A DNA stretch of 64,000 nt from Ruminococcus sp. (GTDB lineage: Bacteria > Bacillota > Clostridia > Oscillospirales > Ruminococcaceae): contig JAFXSC010000002.1 of assembly GCA_017525915.1 (NCBI GenBank), positions 1-64,000 of the forward strand, read 5' to 3'. The notes beneath the pieces were generated by a model. The model did no database searches, was not told the origin of the DNA, and saw only the letters and a program-made list of their open reading frames with translations. The position numbers and the translations under genes were made by a program. Shown here piece after piece: positions 1 through 7,940 of this stretch (position 1 is its first letter; every line of letters starts with the position of its first letter).

Positions 1-56
1 ATAGATACAAGCCATCAAAAGATATTCTTGAATTTCTAAAATCATTGTAATGACTT

Positions 57-123
57 TTTATGTTCTGTTGTTATTGTTTGATTTTACAGTATAACTGAAT
101 ATCGGGCAGTAACAGAACATAAA
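57..123. repeat. 13-bp inverted repeat at the broken end of tnpC
   Basis: TTTATGTTCTGTT at 57-69 is matched by its exact complement at 111-123, with 41 bases between. A third copy of the core TTATGTTCTG lies at 130-139 on the minus strand. The structure sits exactly where TnpC stops matching its family. It could be a small inserted element, a deletion scar or a terminator. A short plus-strand frame (positions 3-50, ending LEFLKSL and TAA) enters from the left edge and may be the 3' end of a neighbouring gene. Confidence 0.5.
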
Positions 124-1479
124 TGAGTTCAGAACATAATTACGACCTACAGTAAATGGTCTGATAGCATTTTCAGCTCTGTTGTTGTCGATGGGTACAT
201 CACCGTCTTCAAGGAACGTATACAGATATTTCTTTTCATTAAGCGTATATCTGACTGCGTCAACGAGTTTATTCTTACCGCTGACCTGTAGTGTTTCTGC
301 CCATGCAAAGAAAGCATCAAGTAAAGGCTTTATCTTTACAAGACGCTGCTCATATCTCTCTTCAGCTGTAAGTTCCGTCAGCAGTTTTTCTTCATGATAG
401 ATCCTGTTGCAGAAATCTACGCCTTTAGCTGCTGCCGATGTTTCGTATGCTGATTTTTCTTTTGGCAGAGCGTTTACCCAGTATCTTCTGACGTGGGTGA
501 GACAGCCGCATCTCTTTGCCTTTTGCAGTGCATTGTATGCTGCATAACCGTCACATACAAGGAAATCATCAAATTCTCCAAGGAATCTGACTGCATTTTC
601 ACTTTTTCTTGTAGGGTGATAATCAAAAATTATATTACTGCGGTCATTGATCTTTCCGTTGCAGTATACCCACATTCTTGAATCGGTCGTTGCCTTTCTG
701 CCTTCTTCGTGCAGCACCTGAAATACTGTTTCATCAGCGTGAATAATCTTTTCTGATAACAGCTTTTCTTTCATATTCTGCACTATGGGAGAACACCACT
801 TCTCAGCAGCATAGCATACCCAGTTCGACATTGTTGCCTTCAGCAATGGGATACCTTTGGATTTAAAGTCCTTCTCCTGCCTGTGCAGCGGTACTGCTTT
901 GCAAAACTTTTCATAAATAATATGTGCGAGGAGGTCAGGAGAACAATAGCTTCCCGGTATCATAAGCTCAGGATGTTCAGCACGTCTGATATTGCATGGT
1001 TCTGTGCTTACTTCAGGAGCTGTACCGCACTTGATACACTTGTATACCTTTACTATGTGACGGCGGATATGGAACTTAGCAGGAGTATATATCAGTTCAT
1101 CATATTTGTCTTCACCGATTTCCGTCATATCAGAGCCGCACTTATCACATTTAGGATCGTCTTCTTTATGTAATACCTCTTCAACAGGTAATTCACTCAT
1201 CCAGTCATCATGAGTACGCTTTTTCTTTCGCTTATGCTCTGGTACAGTGATAGTAGTATCATCAGCTGAGTTTCTCTGATCATCGTTTACAGGGAAGAAT
1301 GAGAGCTGTGTATCGTCACCAATGATAACAGATGTCTTTTCTGTTTTGCGTCCGAAAACCTGTTTTTTCAGCCAAGCAAGCTGCTCCTGTGCAAGAGCAA
1401 GTTCTTCTTTAAGAACAGCATTTTCGTTCTGGAGAACAGCATGATCTGCTACTAATTTTTGAATATCATGCTCAGACAT
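58..1479 (-). CDS. tnpC: IS66 transposase TnpC, C-terminus lost
   Basis: DDE transposase of IS66 elements. It has an N-terminal leucine-zipper-like coiled region, a zinc-finger region with paired CxxC motifs (about residues 110-150), and the catalytic positions IHADETVF, CDGYAAY and IDNNRAENAIRPF. From about 23 residues before the stop the sequence no longer looks like IS66; the usual conserved tail is missing and the protein is some 40 residues short. The start is placed at ATG 1479, because the upstream in-frame ATG (1494) overlaps the GGAGG ribosome binding site that serves 1479. Probably inactive as it stands. Confidence 0.85.
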   Translation of the reverse strand: MSEHDIQKLVADHAVLQNENAVLKEELALAQEQLAWLKKQVFGRKTEKTSVIIGDDTQLSFFPVNDDQRNSADDTTITVPEHKRKKKRTHDDWMSELPVEEVLHKEDDPKCDKCGSDMTEIGEDKYDELIYTPAKFHIRRHIVKVYKCIKCGTAPEVSTEPCNIRRAEHPELMIPGSYCSPDLLAHIIYEKFCKAVPLHRQEKDFKSKGIPLLKATMSNWVCYAAEKWCSPIVQNMKEKLLSEKIIHADETVFQVLHEEGRKATTDSRMWVYCNGKINDRSNIIFDYHPTRKSENAVRFLGEFDDFLVCDGYAAYNALQKAKRCGCLTHVRRYWVNALPKEKSAYETSAAAKGVDFCNRIYHEEKLLTELTAEERYEQRLVKIKPLLDAFFAWAETLQVSGKNKLVDAVRYTLNEKKYLYTFLEDGDVPIDNNRAENAIRPFTVGRNYVLNSFMFCYCPIFSYTVKSNNNNRT

Positions 1480-1560
1480 ACTGCGATCCTCCATTCGTTT
1501 TATGATATATATATTATACCATAAAACTGCCGGTAAATCAAGAAATATCGCAGAATTTTC

Positions 1561-1917
1561 TTAATACAGCACGCTTGGTTTTCCTTCACGGATAGCTTGA
1601 GGCTGTTCTATTTTTAATCCTTCAAGTAGCCAACGTGTCTGCTGCGGCGTGAGCAGTAAAGCTTCTGTTTCATTACGCGGCCATTGGAATCTTCCGTTAT
1701 CAAGTCGCTTATACAAAAGCAGAAATCCGTCACCTTCCCATAGAAGTCCTTTGATTCGGTCACACCGTCTGCCACAGAACAAAAACAACGCCTTGCTATA
1801 CGGATCAAGTTGCAACTGTGCTTTTACTATCATTGCAAGTCCGTCTATCGAACGCCGCAGATCTGTATACCCTGTGACGATGTATACCTGCTTATCGAAT
1901 GACAGATCATTCAGCAT
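1561..1917 (-). CDS. tnpB: IS66 accessory protein TnpB (Orf2)
   Basis: A 118-residue protein of the IS66 Orf2 family, of normal length. The family signatures are visible: GYTDLRRSIDGLAMIV near the N-terminus, LFLFCGRRCDRIKGLLWEGDGF in the middle, and the FQWPR segment. TnpB is required with TnpA and TnpC for IS66 transposition, although its biochemical role is unsettled. Its start overlaps the tnpA stop by a few bases, implying translational coupling. It appears intact. Confidence 0.93.
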   Translation of the reverse strand: MLNDLSFDKQVYIVTGYTDLRRSIDGLAMIVKAQLQLDPYSKALFLFCGRRCDRIKGLLWEGDGFLLLYKRLDNGRFQWPRNETEALLLTPQQTRWLLEGLKIEQPQAIREGKPSVLY

Positions 1918-2228
1918 AGTTCGTACACTATTGCAAGCAAAGTATCTGCTGAAATATCAGCCGGAAGTGATATTTGCAGTCCATTCTTCTCAATACGAAT
2001 ATTAGAGGTCTCTCTTGGAACAGCTACAGGCACTATTGCCGGTTCAGATTCCAAACACTGCTCCCGAACCTTACGGAGATGATAGTAATATGTCTTCGGA
2101 ATAATTCCGTTTTCTGCACACCATTTCCGTACTGTCATACCGCTTTCCTGCTGAGCTTTTATCTGTTCAGCCCATTCTTGTAGCTTAACTTCACGCTTAA
2201 CATTGGTAATAGCTGTCGTTGTTCCCAT
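1911..2228 (-). CDS. tnpA: IS66 accessory protein TnpA
   Basis: A 105-residue helix-turn-helix protein of the IS66 TnpA type. The segment WAEQIKAQQESGMTVRKWC followed by ENGIIPKTYYYHLRKV is the usual DNA-binding region. It is the first gene of the element and is preceded by a good GGAGGAAT ribosome binding site. Its leader carries an inverted repeat (2266-2306) that could fold in the mRNA and limit expression. Apparently intact. Confidence 0.85.
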   Translation of the reverse strand: MGTTTAITNVKREVKLQEWAEQIKAQQESGMTVRKWCAENGIIPKTYYYHLRKVREQCLESEPAIVPVAVPRETSNIRIEKNGLQISLPADISADTLLAIVYELC

Positions 2229-2265
2229 TTCTGTATTCCTCCCATGTCTAATTTAGTCCAGTTTA

Positions 2266-2306
2266 CTCCATAGACTATTTTAGCCTATCTAATTTAGTCT
2301 ATGGAG
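2266..2306. repeat. 12-bp inverted repeat in the tnpA leader
   Basis: CTCCATAGACTA (2266-2277) pairs with TAGTCTATGGAG (2295-2306) across a 17-base loop. The motif CTAATTTAGTC is also directly repeated at 2248-2258 and 2289-2299. It lies between the IS end and tnpA, so it may be a transposase binding site or an mRNA hairpin limiting read-through expression. Confidence 0.6.
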
Positions 2307-2364
2307 CTGCTTAGACCTTATTATACATCAGATTCCATTTTTGAGGAATACGTCCTTTATTTTA

Positions 2365-2371
2365 CGCTTAC
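2365..2371 (-). repeat. IS66 terminal sequence (tnpA side)
   Basis: Plus-strand CGCTTAC, read inward as GTAAGCG, matches the conserved tip of IS66 terminal repeats. IS66 elements normally duplicate 8 bases of target, so 2372-2379 would be the duplicated target. The partner copy cannot be checked because the other end is missing. Confidence 0.6.
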
Positions 2372-2431
2372 CTTCCCTGTTCGCGACACCAACTATTGTC
2401 TGTGAGGAACTTTTTGGTCCAGAAAAATCTT

Positions 2432-2462
2432 TTGCGTGAAAAAACGGTATAAGTGGTATAAT
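2432..2462 (+). promoter_or_regulatory. Orphan plus-strand promoter
   Basis: A perfect TATAAT at 2457-2462 is preceded by GTGG. A weak TTGCGT -35 lies 19 bases upstream. No plus-strand gene follows; a hairpin with a T-run begins only five bases later. It may be a leftover promoter from before the IS66 insertion. Confidence 0.35.
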
Positions 2463-2466
2463 TACG

Positions 2467-2497
2467 GAGGACCGCATAAGCGGTCCTCTTCGTTTTT
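2467..2497. terminator. Hairpin terminator downstream of the LRR-dockerin gene
   Basis: GAGGACCGC (2467-2475) and GCGGTCCTC (2480-2488) form a nine-pair stem with a four-base loop. The T-rich tract TTCGTTTTT follows on the plus strand. It lies just beyond the stop codon of the minus-strand gene and probably ends transcription there too, although its T-run favours the plus direction. Confidence 0.65.
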
Positions 2498-5400
2498 ATT
2501 TCTTTCGCGCTGCAATGAAGTCCTCGATCTTCAGATCAGGATCATTAGCGAGTTCAGCACAATAAGCGAGTACGAAGGAAGCATCGACAGCTGTTATAAG
2601 CCCGTCGCCGTTTATGTCGAACTTTGCTATTACGTCATCTGTGGGAAGCTCTGCATCAGGTGCGGAAAGCTCTGCACACTTCACAAGTATCTTGGAAGCG
2701 TCCACGGCGTTGATAACTCCGTTACCGTCGATATCTCCGAATTTTGCGGTTTCCTTTATAGCTTCAAATGTGTAGCCGCATTCCTTAGCATATTCCTGAG
2801 CCTTAGAGTTTTCATAGGAGCGGATCGTACCTGTAAAAGCATCGTCTAGGCAAAGAAGCGACATTTCTCCGGCGTGTGACCGCAGCAAACAATCAGGATT
2901 TAGGACTGTCAGATATTTAAGCTTCGGGCACTGCCAGAAGACCATCCAGCTTATATCATCAATTGATGCAGGTATCGTTATCTCCTCCAGCTCCTTGCAG
3001 CCCTCGAATGCACTGCGTCTTATTTCTGTAACAGTATCAGGAATAGTAAATGTTTTGAAGGAGCATCCGTTAAATGCGTACGATCCTATCGTAGTAACGG
3101 AAGCAGGGATAGTGAAGTTTGTAAGAGGACAACCAGCAAATGCTAAATCGCCTATTTCTGTGATTCCCTCAGTGAGTTCCACCGATTCAAGGCTGTTACA
3201 GCCCAAGAATGCTCCGGATATTTCTGTAACTGAATCAGGTATAGTCACTGATGTCAGACCGCAACCATAGAACGCCTGATAATCTATTTTTGTGATCGTA
3301 TCTGGTATGTCTACACCTTCGACCTTAGTACAATCCCTAAAGGCTTGTGCGCCTATAACAGTAACGGGAACGTCTTTGACCGTTGACGGGATAGCTATGC
3401 TTCCCTCTGCATCCTCGCTGCACTTAACAAGCTCGGCATGGTCAGAGTATACGTTGAACGAAATGCCGTTTTCTGTTACGGTCTTATATTCCTGAGGGGT
3501 GGTTGTAGAAGTAGTTGAGGTCGTTGAAGTTGTTGTGCTTGTAGTGGAAGTTGTGGAAGTCGTTGTAGGCTTCTTTGTAGTGGTAGTCGATGTTGTAGTG
3601 CTTGTGGTTGTTGTAGTTGTGGTGGTAGTAGTTGTGGTTGTGGTGGTAGTTGTCGAAGTAGTAGTTACAGCACCGAGGGATTCAAATGTGTAGCCGTACT
3701 TTTCAGCGTATGCCTGAGCTGTTGAACCCTCATAACCGCGGATAGTGCCGCCAAATCCGTAACCATCATTGTGATAACCTGTTTCGTCCTCATATGCCTT
3801 GATTCCGGTGGCTATAGTCGTTCCTTCATCGCAGATATCGCATTCCGGATTGAGTATCGTTATCGAGCTGAGATTTCGGCAGCCATAGAACGCATTCTCT
3901 CCGATGCTTGTAACAGATGCAGGAACGGTTATTTCTTCAAGTTCAGAACCAGCAAATGAATATTCACCTACCGTCGTTACTGTATCAGGAATATCATATT
4001 TTTTTATGCCTGTGTACGCAAATAGCCATGAGATGTCTTTTTGATCAGCTGGAAGCACGAATGTTTCAAGTGGACAGCCTGAGAAAACCCATCTTCCAAG
4101 CCATTCTAAAGAATCGGGGATAGTCACGGATTTCAAGTTGCAGCCACAAAAGGCATTTTCACCGATGTTTGTAACAGATTCAGGCAAATTTATTTCCTCG
4201 AGACTGCTGCACATCTGGAATGCGCCAGCTCCGATGCTTGTGACTGTATCTGGAATAGTGACAGACTTTAAATTATAGCAATTTTGAAAAGTACTGCTTT
4301 CAATTTTCGTAAGTGATGAAGGAAGCTTTACAAATTCAAGCTTCTCACAAGATGAAAACGCACCTTCACCTATAGCTTTTACTGAATCAGGTATAACAAC
4401 TGAACTAATGGAAGCCCCTTTCATTGCTTCAGCAGCAATATACTTAACTGTATCAGGGATAAAAACATCGCCGGTACAATTACTTCCGTCGAGAAGTATG
4501 TCATTAACAATAACGAACGAAGATGATTCATCAATCAGTTTTTCTTTCCATTTTGTTCCATAAAAAGCGCCTTTTCCTATACTTGCAACAGAGTCAGGAA
4601 TGCTTAACTCCTCGAGATTTAGGCACGCACAGAATGCATAGTCACCGATTCTTGCAACAGAATCGGGAATAGTGACAGATTTAAGATTTGAACACATGTA
4701 GAAAGTATTATCTTCAATTTCAGTAATTGAAGATGGGAGCTTAATTGATTCAAGCTTATCGTTCCAAGAAAAGGCATATTTTGCTATTCTTGTAACAGAA
4801 TCAGGGATAGTGACAGATCTGACATTTGGTAAGTTAAAAATCGTTGTGACAGAATCAGGGATAACAACCGAGGTGATATCATCGCCGAACGAACAATCTC
4901 CTATGACTCTGACTGTATCAGGAATAGTGATATCACCGGATAAACCGTTTGTTTTAAGCAAAACGCCATTTATTATTACATACTCATCTTCGTCATAATT
5001 AGGATAATTCTTTTCAAGCCACTTTGTACCGTAAAATTCTAAAATATGATTTATCCCAATGAGAGATTCCGGCATTTTTATTTCTTCAAGGTTCGTACAC
5101 CCAGTAAAAGTCTGACCGTGAAGCTCAGTAACGTTGTCGGGGATTTCAATTGATTTAAGAGAAACGCAATTCTGGAACAATCCTCCTCCCTCATTCATTC
5201 CGCCGAATTCTATCAGGTTAGCCGGAAGTTTAACAGAACTGAGCTTGGAATCATTGCAAAATGCTCCTCCGCCTATCTTTGTTACAGAATCAGGGATCAC
5301 GATAGATTCAAGATTTTCCATGTTGCAGAAACCGTACATTCCTATTTCAGTAAGGGTTTCCGGAAGCTCAACAGAGCTTGCAGTACAATTCATGAACAGG

Positions 5401-5756
5401 TCACTGCCTATGGTAGTTATTCCGTCCTCGATTATGATCTTGCTGATGTCGAGGACAAGGAATTTAGGCATTTTTAAGCTGAGTTCACCCTCATTATGGG
5501 TGTCGTAGGTTTTGCCTTTACCGCTGAGAATGAGAGTGCCGTCGCTATAGAATGTATAGTTGACATAAGGACCTGCCTTGCCTGTGCTCACTATCTCCCT
5601 TTCACCGGAAGCAGTCTTTGCAGTAGTCGCGTCTCCTGTGATGTCCGCAGCACCCGCCGTCATAACGCTATAAGGAGAATAACGATACACAGACGGAGCT
5701 GTTCCGCCGACAACAGCAAAAGCCATTGCGGCTGCAATGATTTTTTTCAGATTCAT
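2496..5756 (-). CDS. Secreted BspA-type leucine-rich-repeat protein with C-terminal dockerin
   Basis: Starting at ATG 5756 (GGAGGG seven bases upstream) the protein is 1086 residues and begins with a signal peptide, MNLKKIIAAAMAFAVVGG. Most of it is tandem BspA-type LRRs, with recurring units such as LKSVTIPDSV.. IG..AF..C. A Thr/Ser-rich linker (about residues 690-750) divides it into two LRR blocks. The C-terminus (about 1000-1080) is a type I dockerin with two calcium-binding repeats, DIDGNGVINAVDA and DINGDGLITAVDA. Dockerins plug into cohesins of cellulosome scaffolds, so this is likely a non-catalytic, possibly adhesive, complex component. The open frame extends to 5819, but that codon is the TTG of the -35 box. 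Confidence 0.9.
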   Translation of the reverse strand: MNLKKIIAAAMAFAVVGGTAPSVYRYSPYSVMTAGAADITGDATTAKTASGEREIVSTGKAGPYVNYTFYSDGTLILSGKGKTYDTHNEGELSLKMPKFLVLDISKIIIEDGITTIGSDLFMNCTASSVELPETLTEIGMYGFCNMENLESIVIPDSVTKIGGGAFCNDSKLSSVKLPANLIEFGGMNEGGGLFQNCVSLKSIEIPDNVTELHGQTFTGCTNLEEIKMPESLIGINHILEFYGTKWLEKNYPNYDEDEYVIINGVLLKTNGLSGDITIPDTVRVIGDCSFGDDITSVVIPDSVTTIFNLPNVRSVTIPDSVTRIAKYAFSWNDKLESIKLPSSITEIEDNTFYMCSNLKSVTIPDSVARIGDYAFCACLNLEELSIPDSVASIGKGAFYGTKWKEKLIDESSSFVIVNDILLDGSNCTGDVFIPDTVKYIAAEAMKGASISSVVIPDSVKAIGEGAFSSCEKLEFVKLPSSLTKIESSTFQNCYNLKSVTIPDTVTSIGAGAFQMCSSLEEINLPESVTNIGENAFCGCNLKSVTIPDSLEWLGRWVFSGCPLETFVLPADQKDISWLFAYTGIKKYDIPDTVTTVGEYSFAGSELEEITVPASVTSIGENAFYGCRNLSSITILNPECDICDEGTTIATGIKAYEDETGYHNDGYGFGGTIRGYEGSTAQAYAEKYGYTFESLGAVTTTSTTTTTTTTTTTTTTTTTSTTTSTTTTKKPTTTSTTSTTSTTTSTTSTTSTTTPQEYKTVTENGISFNVYSDHAELVKCSEDAEGSIAIPSTVKDVPVTVIGAQAFRDCTKVEGVDIPDTITKIDYQAFYGCGLTSVTIPDSVTEISGAFLGCNSLESVELTEGITEIGDLAFAGCPLTNFTIPASVTTIGSYAFNGCSFKTFTIPDTVTEIRRSAFEGCKELEEITIPASIDDISWMVFWQCPKLKYLTVLNPDCLLRSHAGEMSLLCLDDAFTGTIRSYENSKAQEYAKECGYTFEAIKETAKFGDIDGNGVINAVDASKILVKCAELSAPDAELPTDDVIAKFDINGDGLITAVDASFVLAYCAELANDPDLKIEDFIAARKK

Positions 5757-5790
5757 TTCAATCCCTCCAAAAAGGTTTATTAACACTTCC

Positions 5791-5819
5791 ATTATACACC
5801 TCAAATATGAACAAGTCAA
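5791..5819 (-). promoter_or_regulatory. Promoter of the LRR-dockerin gene
   Basis: On the minus strand TTGACT (5819-5814), 17 bases, then TATAAT (5796-5791). It is about 35 bases upstream of the ATG at 5756. Confidence 0.8.
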
Positions 5820-5920
5820 GTAATTATTTGAGTGCCGTGTTAGAGGTCCACAAGGAGGGAATAGGCGGCTTGTCAGGATTTTTTACTGCAACGCATCTAC
5901 CACCTGCACATTTACATAAC

Positions 5921-5957
5921 CAAAAGCCGCATGAAAAGACTTGCTTATCATGCGGCT
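5921..5957 (-). terminator. Hairpin downstream of the Pro/Glu-repeat gene
   Basis: AGCCGCATGA (5925-5934) pairs with TCATGCGGCT (5948-5957). Read on the minus strand it is followed by TTTTGG. It lies about 80 bases past the stop of the gene ending at 6039. Confidence 0.6.
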
Positions 5958-5978
5958 GGCGGTGGTCTGTTCTCTGTG

Positions 5979-6006
5979 CGGCGGTACAGGATGGAAAGTA
6001 CCGCCG
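5979..6006. repeat. Second inverted repeat between the two secreted-protein genes
   Basis: CGGCGGTAC (5979-5987) pairs with GTACCGCCG (5998-6006) over a ten-base loop. No T-run follows on either strand. It may stabilise the 3' end of the upstream transcript. Confidence 0.45.
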
Positions 6007-6038
6007 TTCACAGATAGTATATAGGGATAGGGATTTCT

Positions 6039-6824
6039 TTATTCAGCAGCTTCTGTCTCTGCCTCAGTTGTTTCAGCTTCGGCATTCTCTGCGACTGCCT
6101 TCGGTCCGTGCTTGTGACCGTGCTCGGGAGCTTTGGGTGCCTCGGGAGCTGTCGGAGCTGCGGGTGTCTCAGGTGCTTTGGGTGCTTCGGGAACTGCGGG
6201 TGCCTTTGGAGCCTCAGGTGCTTCAACTTCTTCCTTCTCAGGCTTTGCAGGCTTCTCGGGCTTTGCCTCTTCGTCCTTCTCGGGCTTCACAGGCTTCTCC
6301 GGCTTTGCCTCTTCATCCTTCTCGGGCTTTGCAGGCTTCTCGTGAGCCTTATGCTCTTTCAGTCCCCTGACATCAAGGTCTTCATTGCAGAACTCGAACC
6401 AAGCATTCTTCTGATCCTCGTCCTTGAAATCAGCATTGTCGAAGTCAAATACTTCTAAAATTTTATCCTTGATCTCCTTGCTGCCGAAGTGCTTGTGAGC
6501 CTTTTCGGGAGCCTCAGGAGCTTCGGGTGCTTCGGGAGTCTCGGGTGCCTCGGGTGCCTCGGGTGCCTCGGGTGCTTCTGGAGCTTCCGGTGACTCGGGA
6601 GCTTCAGGTGCTTCAGGTGTCTCAGGAGTTTCCGGTCCCTCGGGTGCTTCGGGTGTCTCAGGAACTTCCGGTGTTTCTGCCTCAGTGGTAAGCTCTTCTG
6701 TTGCTGCTGCCGGCTCAGGCTTTTCCTCAGCTGCCTGATTTCCTGCAAATGCGCTTATACCGGTTGCTACCGAAAGAATTGATACTGCTGAGATAGCTGC
6801 AATGATCTGTTTTCTGCTCTTCAT
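6039..6824 (-). CDS. Secreted Pro/Glu-repeat protein, function unknown
   Basis: A 261-residue protein with a signal peptide (MKSRKQIIAAISAVSILSVATGISAFA). About residues 45-105 are PEAPE/PETPE repeats. A short non-repetitive, probably folded core follows (about 108-155, with KDKILEVFDFDNADFKDEDQ). After it come KPEKDEEAKPEK repeats, a PEAPKAP block and a His-containing stretch before an acidic tail. There is no cell-wall anchor or dockerin. The start has a good AAAGGAG site. Upstream is a sigma-I-like element shared with sigI, and the neighbouring RsgI also has a Pro-rich outer domain. I infer a wall- or surface-associated protein under the same control; the function is not recognised. Confidence 0.8.
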   Translation of the reverse strand: MKSRKQIIAAISAVSILSVATGISAFAGNQAAEEKPEPAAATEELTTEAETPEVPETPEAPEGPETPETPEAPEAPESPEAPEAPEAPEAPEAPETPEAPEAPEAPEKAHKHFGSKEIKDKILEVFDFDNADFKDEDQKNAWFEFCNEDLDVRGLKEHKAHEKPAKPEKDEEAKPEKPVKPEKDEEAKPEKPAKPEKEEVEAPEAPKAPAVPEAPKAPETPAAPTAPEAPKAPEHGHKHGPKAVAENAEAETTEAETEAAE

Positions 6825-6877
6825 AATAATAACTCCTTTAAATTTGAATTGGACCGTCTTCTGACGTTCTGTTTATA

Positions 6878-6910
6878 GGATACGGAGGCATTTTCATAAA
6901 AACGGGGTAG
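6878..6910 (-). promoter_or_regulatory. Candidate sigma-I-type promoter of the Pro/Glu-repeat gene
   Basis: The minus strand reads CTACCCCG (6910-6903), 18 bases, CGTATC (6884-6879), then CTATAAA. The sigI leader has the same layout (8711-8679) with the same 18-base gap. Known sigma-I promoters have an ACCCC-type -35 and a CGNA-type -10. Alternative: a sigma-A promoter using TATAAA with a weak TTTATG -35. Confidence 0.55.
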
Positions 6911-6943
6911 TCTGAAAAATTTTTCCATTTTTTTAGGAAATTG

Positions 6944-6969
6944 AAAAAGCGCCCGTAATGGACGCTTTT
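6944..6969 (-). terminator. Terminator after rsgI
   Basis: On the minus strand AAAAGCG and CGCTTTT form the stem, ending in a run of five T. It begins nine bases past the rsgI stop and separates that operon from the Pro/Glu-repeat gene. Confidence 0.7.
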
Positions 6970-6977
6970 CAGACTGC

Positions 6978-7940
6978 CTATTGAACAGTTCCTGCATCAT
7001 GACAGGTGTCGGGTAGCGTTGAAGGCAGTGGGTCAATACCTGCATTTGCTCTTTCGTGCGGAAGTCTTCCGCCATGCTTTGTATGTTCCTCTTTTTCTCT
7101 TCCGGGAATCCCCTTTTCGTTTTCCTTTTCATTATGCGGAAGTGTTTCCTCCGGAGGTTTTGGAGGCTCCGGCTGGTCTGGCAGTAATCCCACATCATCA
7201 GTCGGCGGTTCCGGCGGCTGCGTAAGTCCTTCGTTTTCGGTAGGTGTTTCCGGCGGCACAGGTGCGGTCGGCAGATCATTCTTGCCAGCGGCAGGCGGCT
7301 CCGGCGGAGCAATTCCCTCAGAAACAGGCTCGGGAGTCTGCGGAGCTGTCGGAGGAACAGGCTTCTGCTCACCGTTGTACTTCTCTATCGGCTGTACATC
7401 TGCATTCAGGTGCATTACGGCAAGGTCCTGCTTGATCTCATTGCTGAAACTACTGTCTGTATCCGGAATATAGACCGAGACAGTATCGCCGTCCGCGATA
7501 TACCCCTTTGACTTGCTTATGCCGACGATATCGCTGACCGCATCGTTCTTATCCTTGCCCTTTCCGCTGTAATCGCTGAGAACAGCTTCGCCCTCCGGGG
7601 TCATGCTCTCGATTTTTATTACCTTGTCCTTTTTGTTGAGGTACAGCTTTACTCCGGCATTTGAGGAGATGATAACGGTCGAATGCGTCTTGTAATTTAC
7701 CGAGTAATAGTGATAGCCGGTGCCGCAGATTATTGTCAGGCAGGCTGCCGCAGCGGCAACGCTCATGATAATGCGGTTCTTCCTGCGTGATCTGCCTTCT
7801 TCGCTCTCCATGAGAACAGGTGTGGTCACGGTCTGTCCGACTTCATAATTGAGGTTTGCCGCCTTCACGAAAGCAGAATCCTCGTCCATCAGCACAGCAT
7901 ATCCCTTATGGCATTCCATAACTATGTATTTCACTGTCAT
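6978..7940 (-). CDS. rsgI: Anti-sigma-I factor, RsgI-like, with Pro-rich outer domain
   Basis: A 320-residue membrane protein. Residues 1-50 match the RsgI N-terminal anti-sigma domain (VKYIVMECHKGYAVLMDEDSAF..). One transmembrane helix lies at about 60-80 (IIMSVAAAAACLTIICG). An extracellular conserved region (about 88-190) follows, then a Pro/Glu/Thr-rich tail to the end. RsgI holds sigma-I at the membrane and releases it on an outside signal. In cellulolytic clostridia the outer end is often a carbohydrate-binding or hydrolase module; here I see only low-complexity sequence. The start overlaps the sigI stop (ATGA), so the two are coupled. Confidence 0.9.
   Translation of the reverse strand: MTVKYIVMECHKGYAVLMDEDSAFVKAANLNYEVGQTVTTPVLMESEEGRSRRKNRIIMSVAAAAACLTIICGTGYHYYSVNYKTHSTVIISSNAGVKLYLNKKDKVIKIESMTPEGEAVLSDYSGKGKDKNDAVSDIVGISKSKGYIADGDTVSVYIPDTDSSFSNEIKQDLAVMHLNADVQPIEKYNGEQKPVPPTAPQTPEPVSEGIAPPEPPAAGKNDLPTAPVPPETPTENEGLTQPPEPPTDDVGLLPDQPEPPKPPEETLPHNEKENEKGIPGREKEEHTKHGGRLPHERANAGIDPLPSTLPDTCHDAGTVQ

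Larger units (their letters stand above)
124..2371 (-). mobile_element. IS66-family insertion sequence, truncated at its tnpC end
   Basis: The three minus-strand genes tnpA, tnpB and tnpC in that order are the hallmark of IS66 elements. The tnpA-side terminus is visible: the plus strand ends in CGCTTAC at 2365-2371, which reads GTAAGCG inward, the typical IS66 terminal start. The other terminus is not found. The TnpC reading frame leaves the family consensus just after its VGRN motif (about position 130), and the remaining left flank does not resemble a transposase tail. I infer a copy that lost its tnpC-side end. The left limit given is approximate. Confidence 0.75.

Noticed and set aside
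3499-3693. Plus-strand frame made almost only of Val
   Set aside because: It is the antisense of the Thr-rich linker of the LRR-dockerin gene; low complexity, no ribosome binding site.
5757-5819. Longer N-terminus for the LRR-dockerin protein
   Set aside because: The upstream start codon is the TTG of the -35 box, and the segment lies before the signal peptide.
5807-6370. Plus-strand frame over the Pro/Glu-repeat gene
   Set aside because: Arg/Leu-rich antisense product of GC-rich repeats, with no translation signals.
6481-6700. Short tandem repeats as a possible CRISPR array
   Set aside because: They are in-frame PEAPE codons without spacers of unique sequence.
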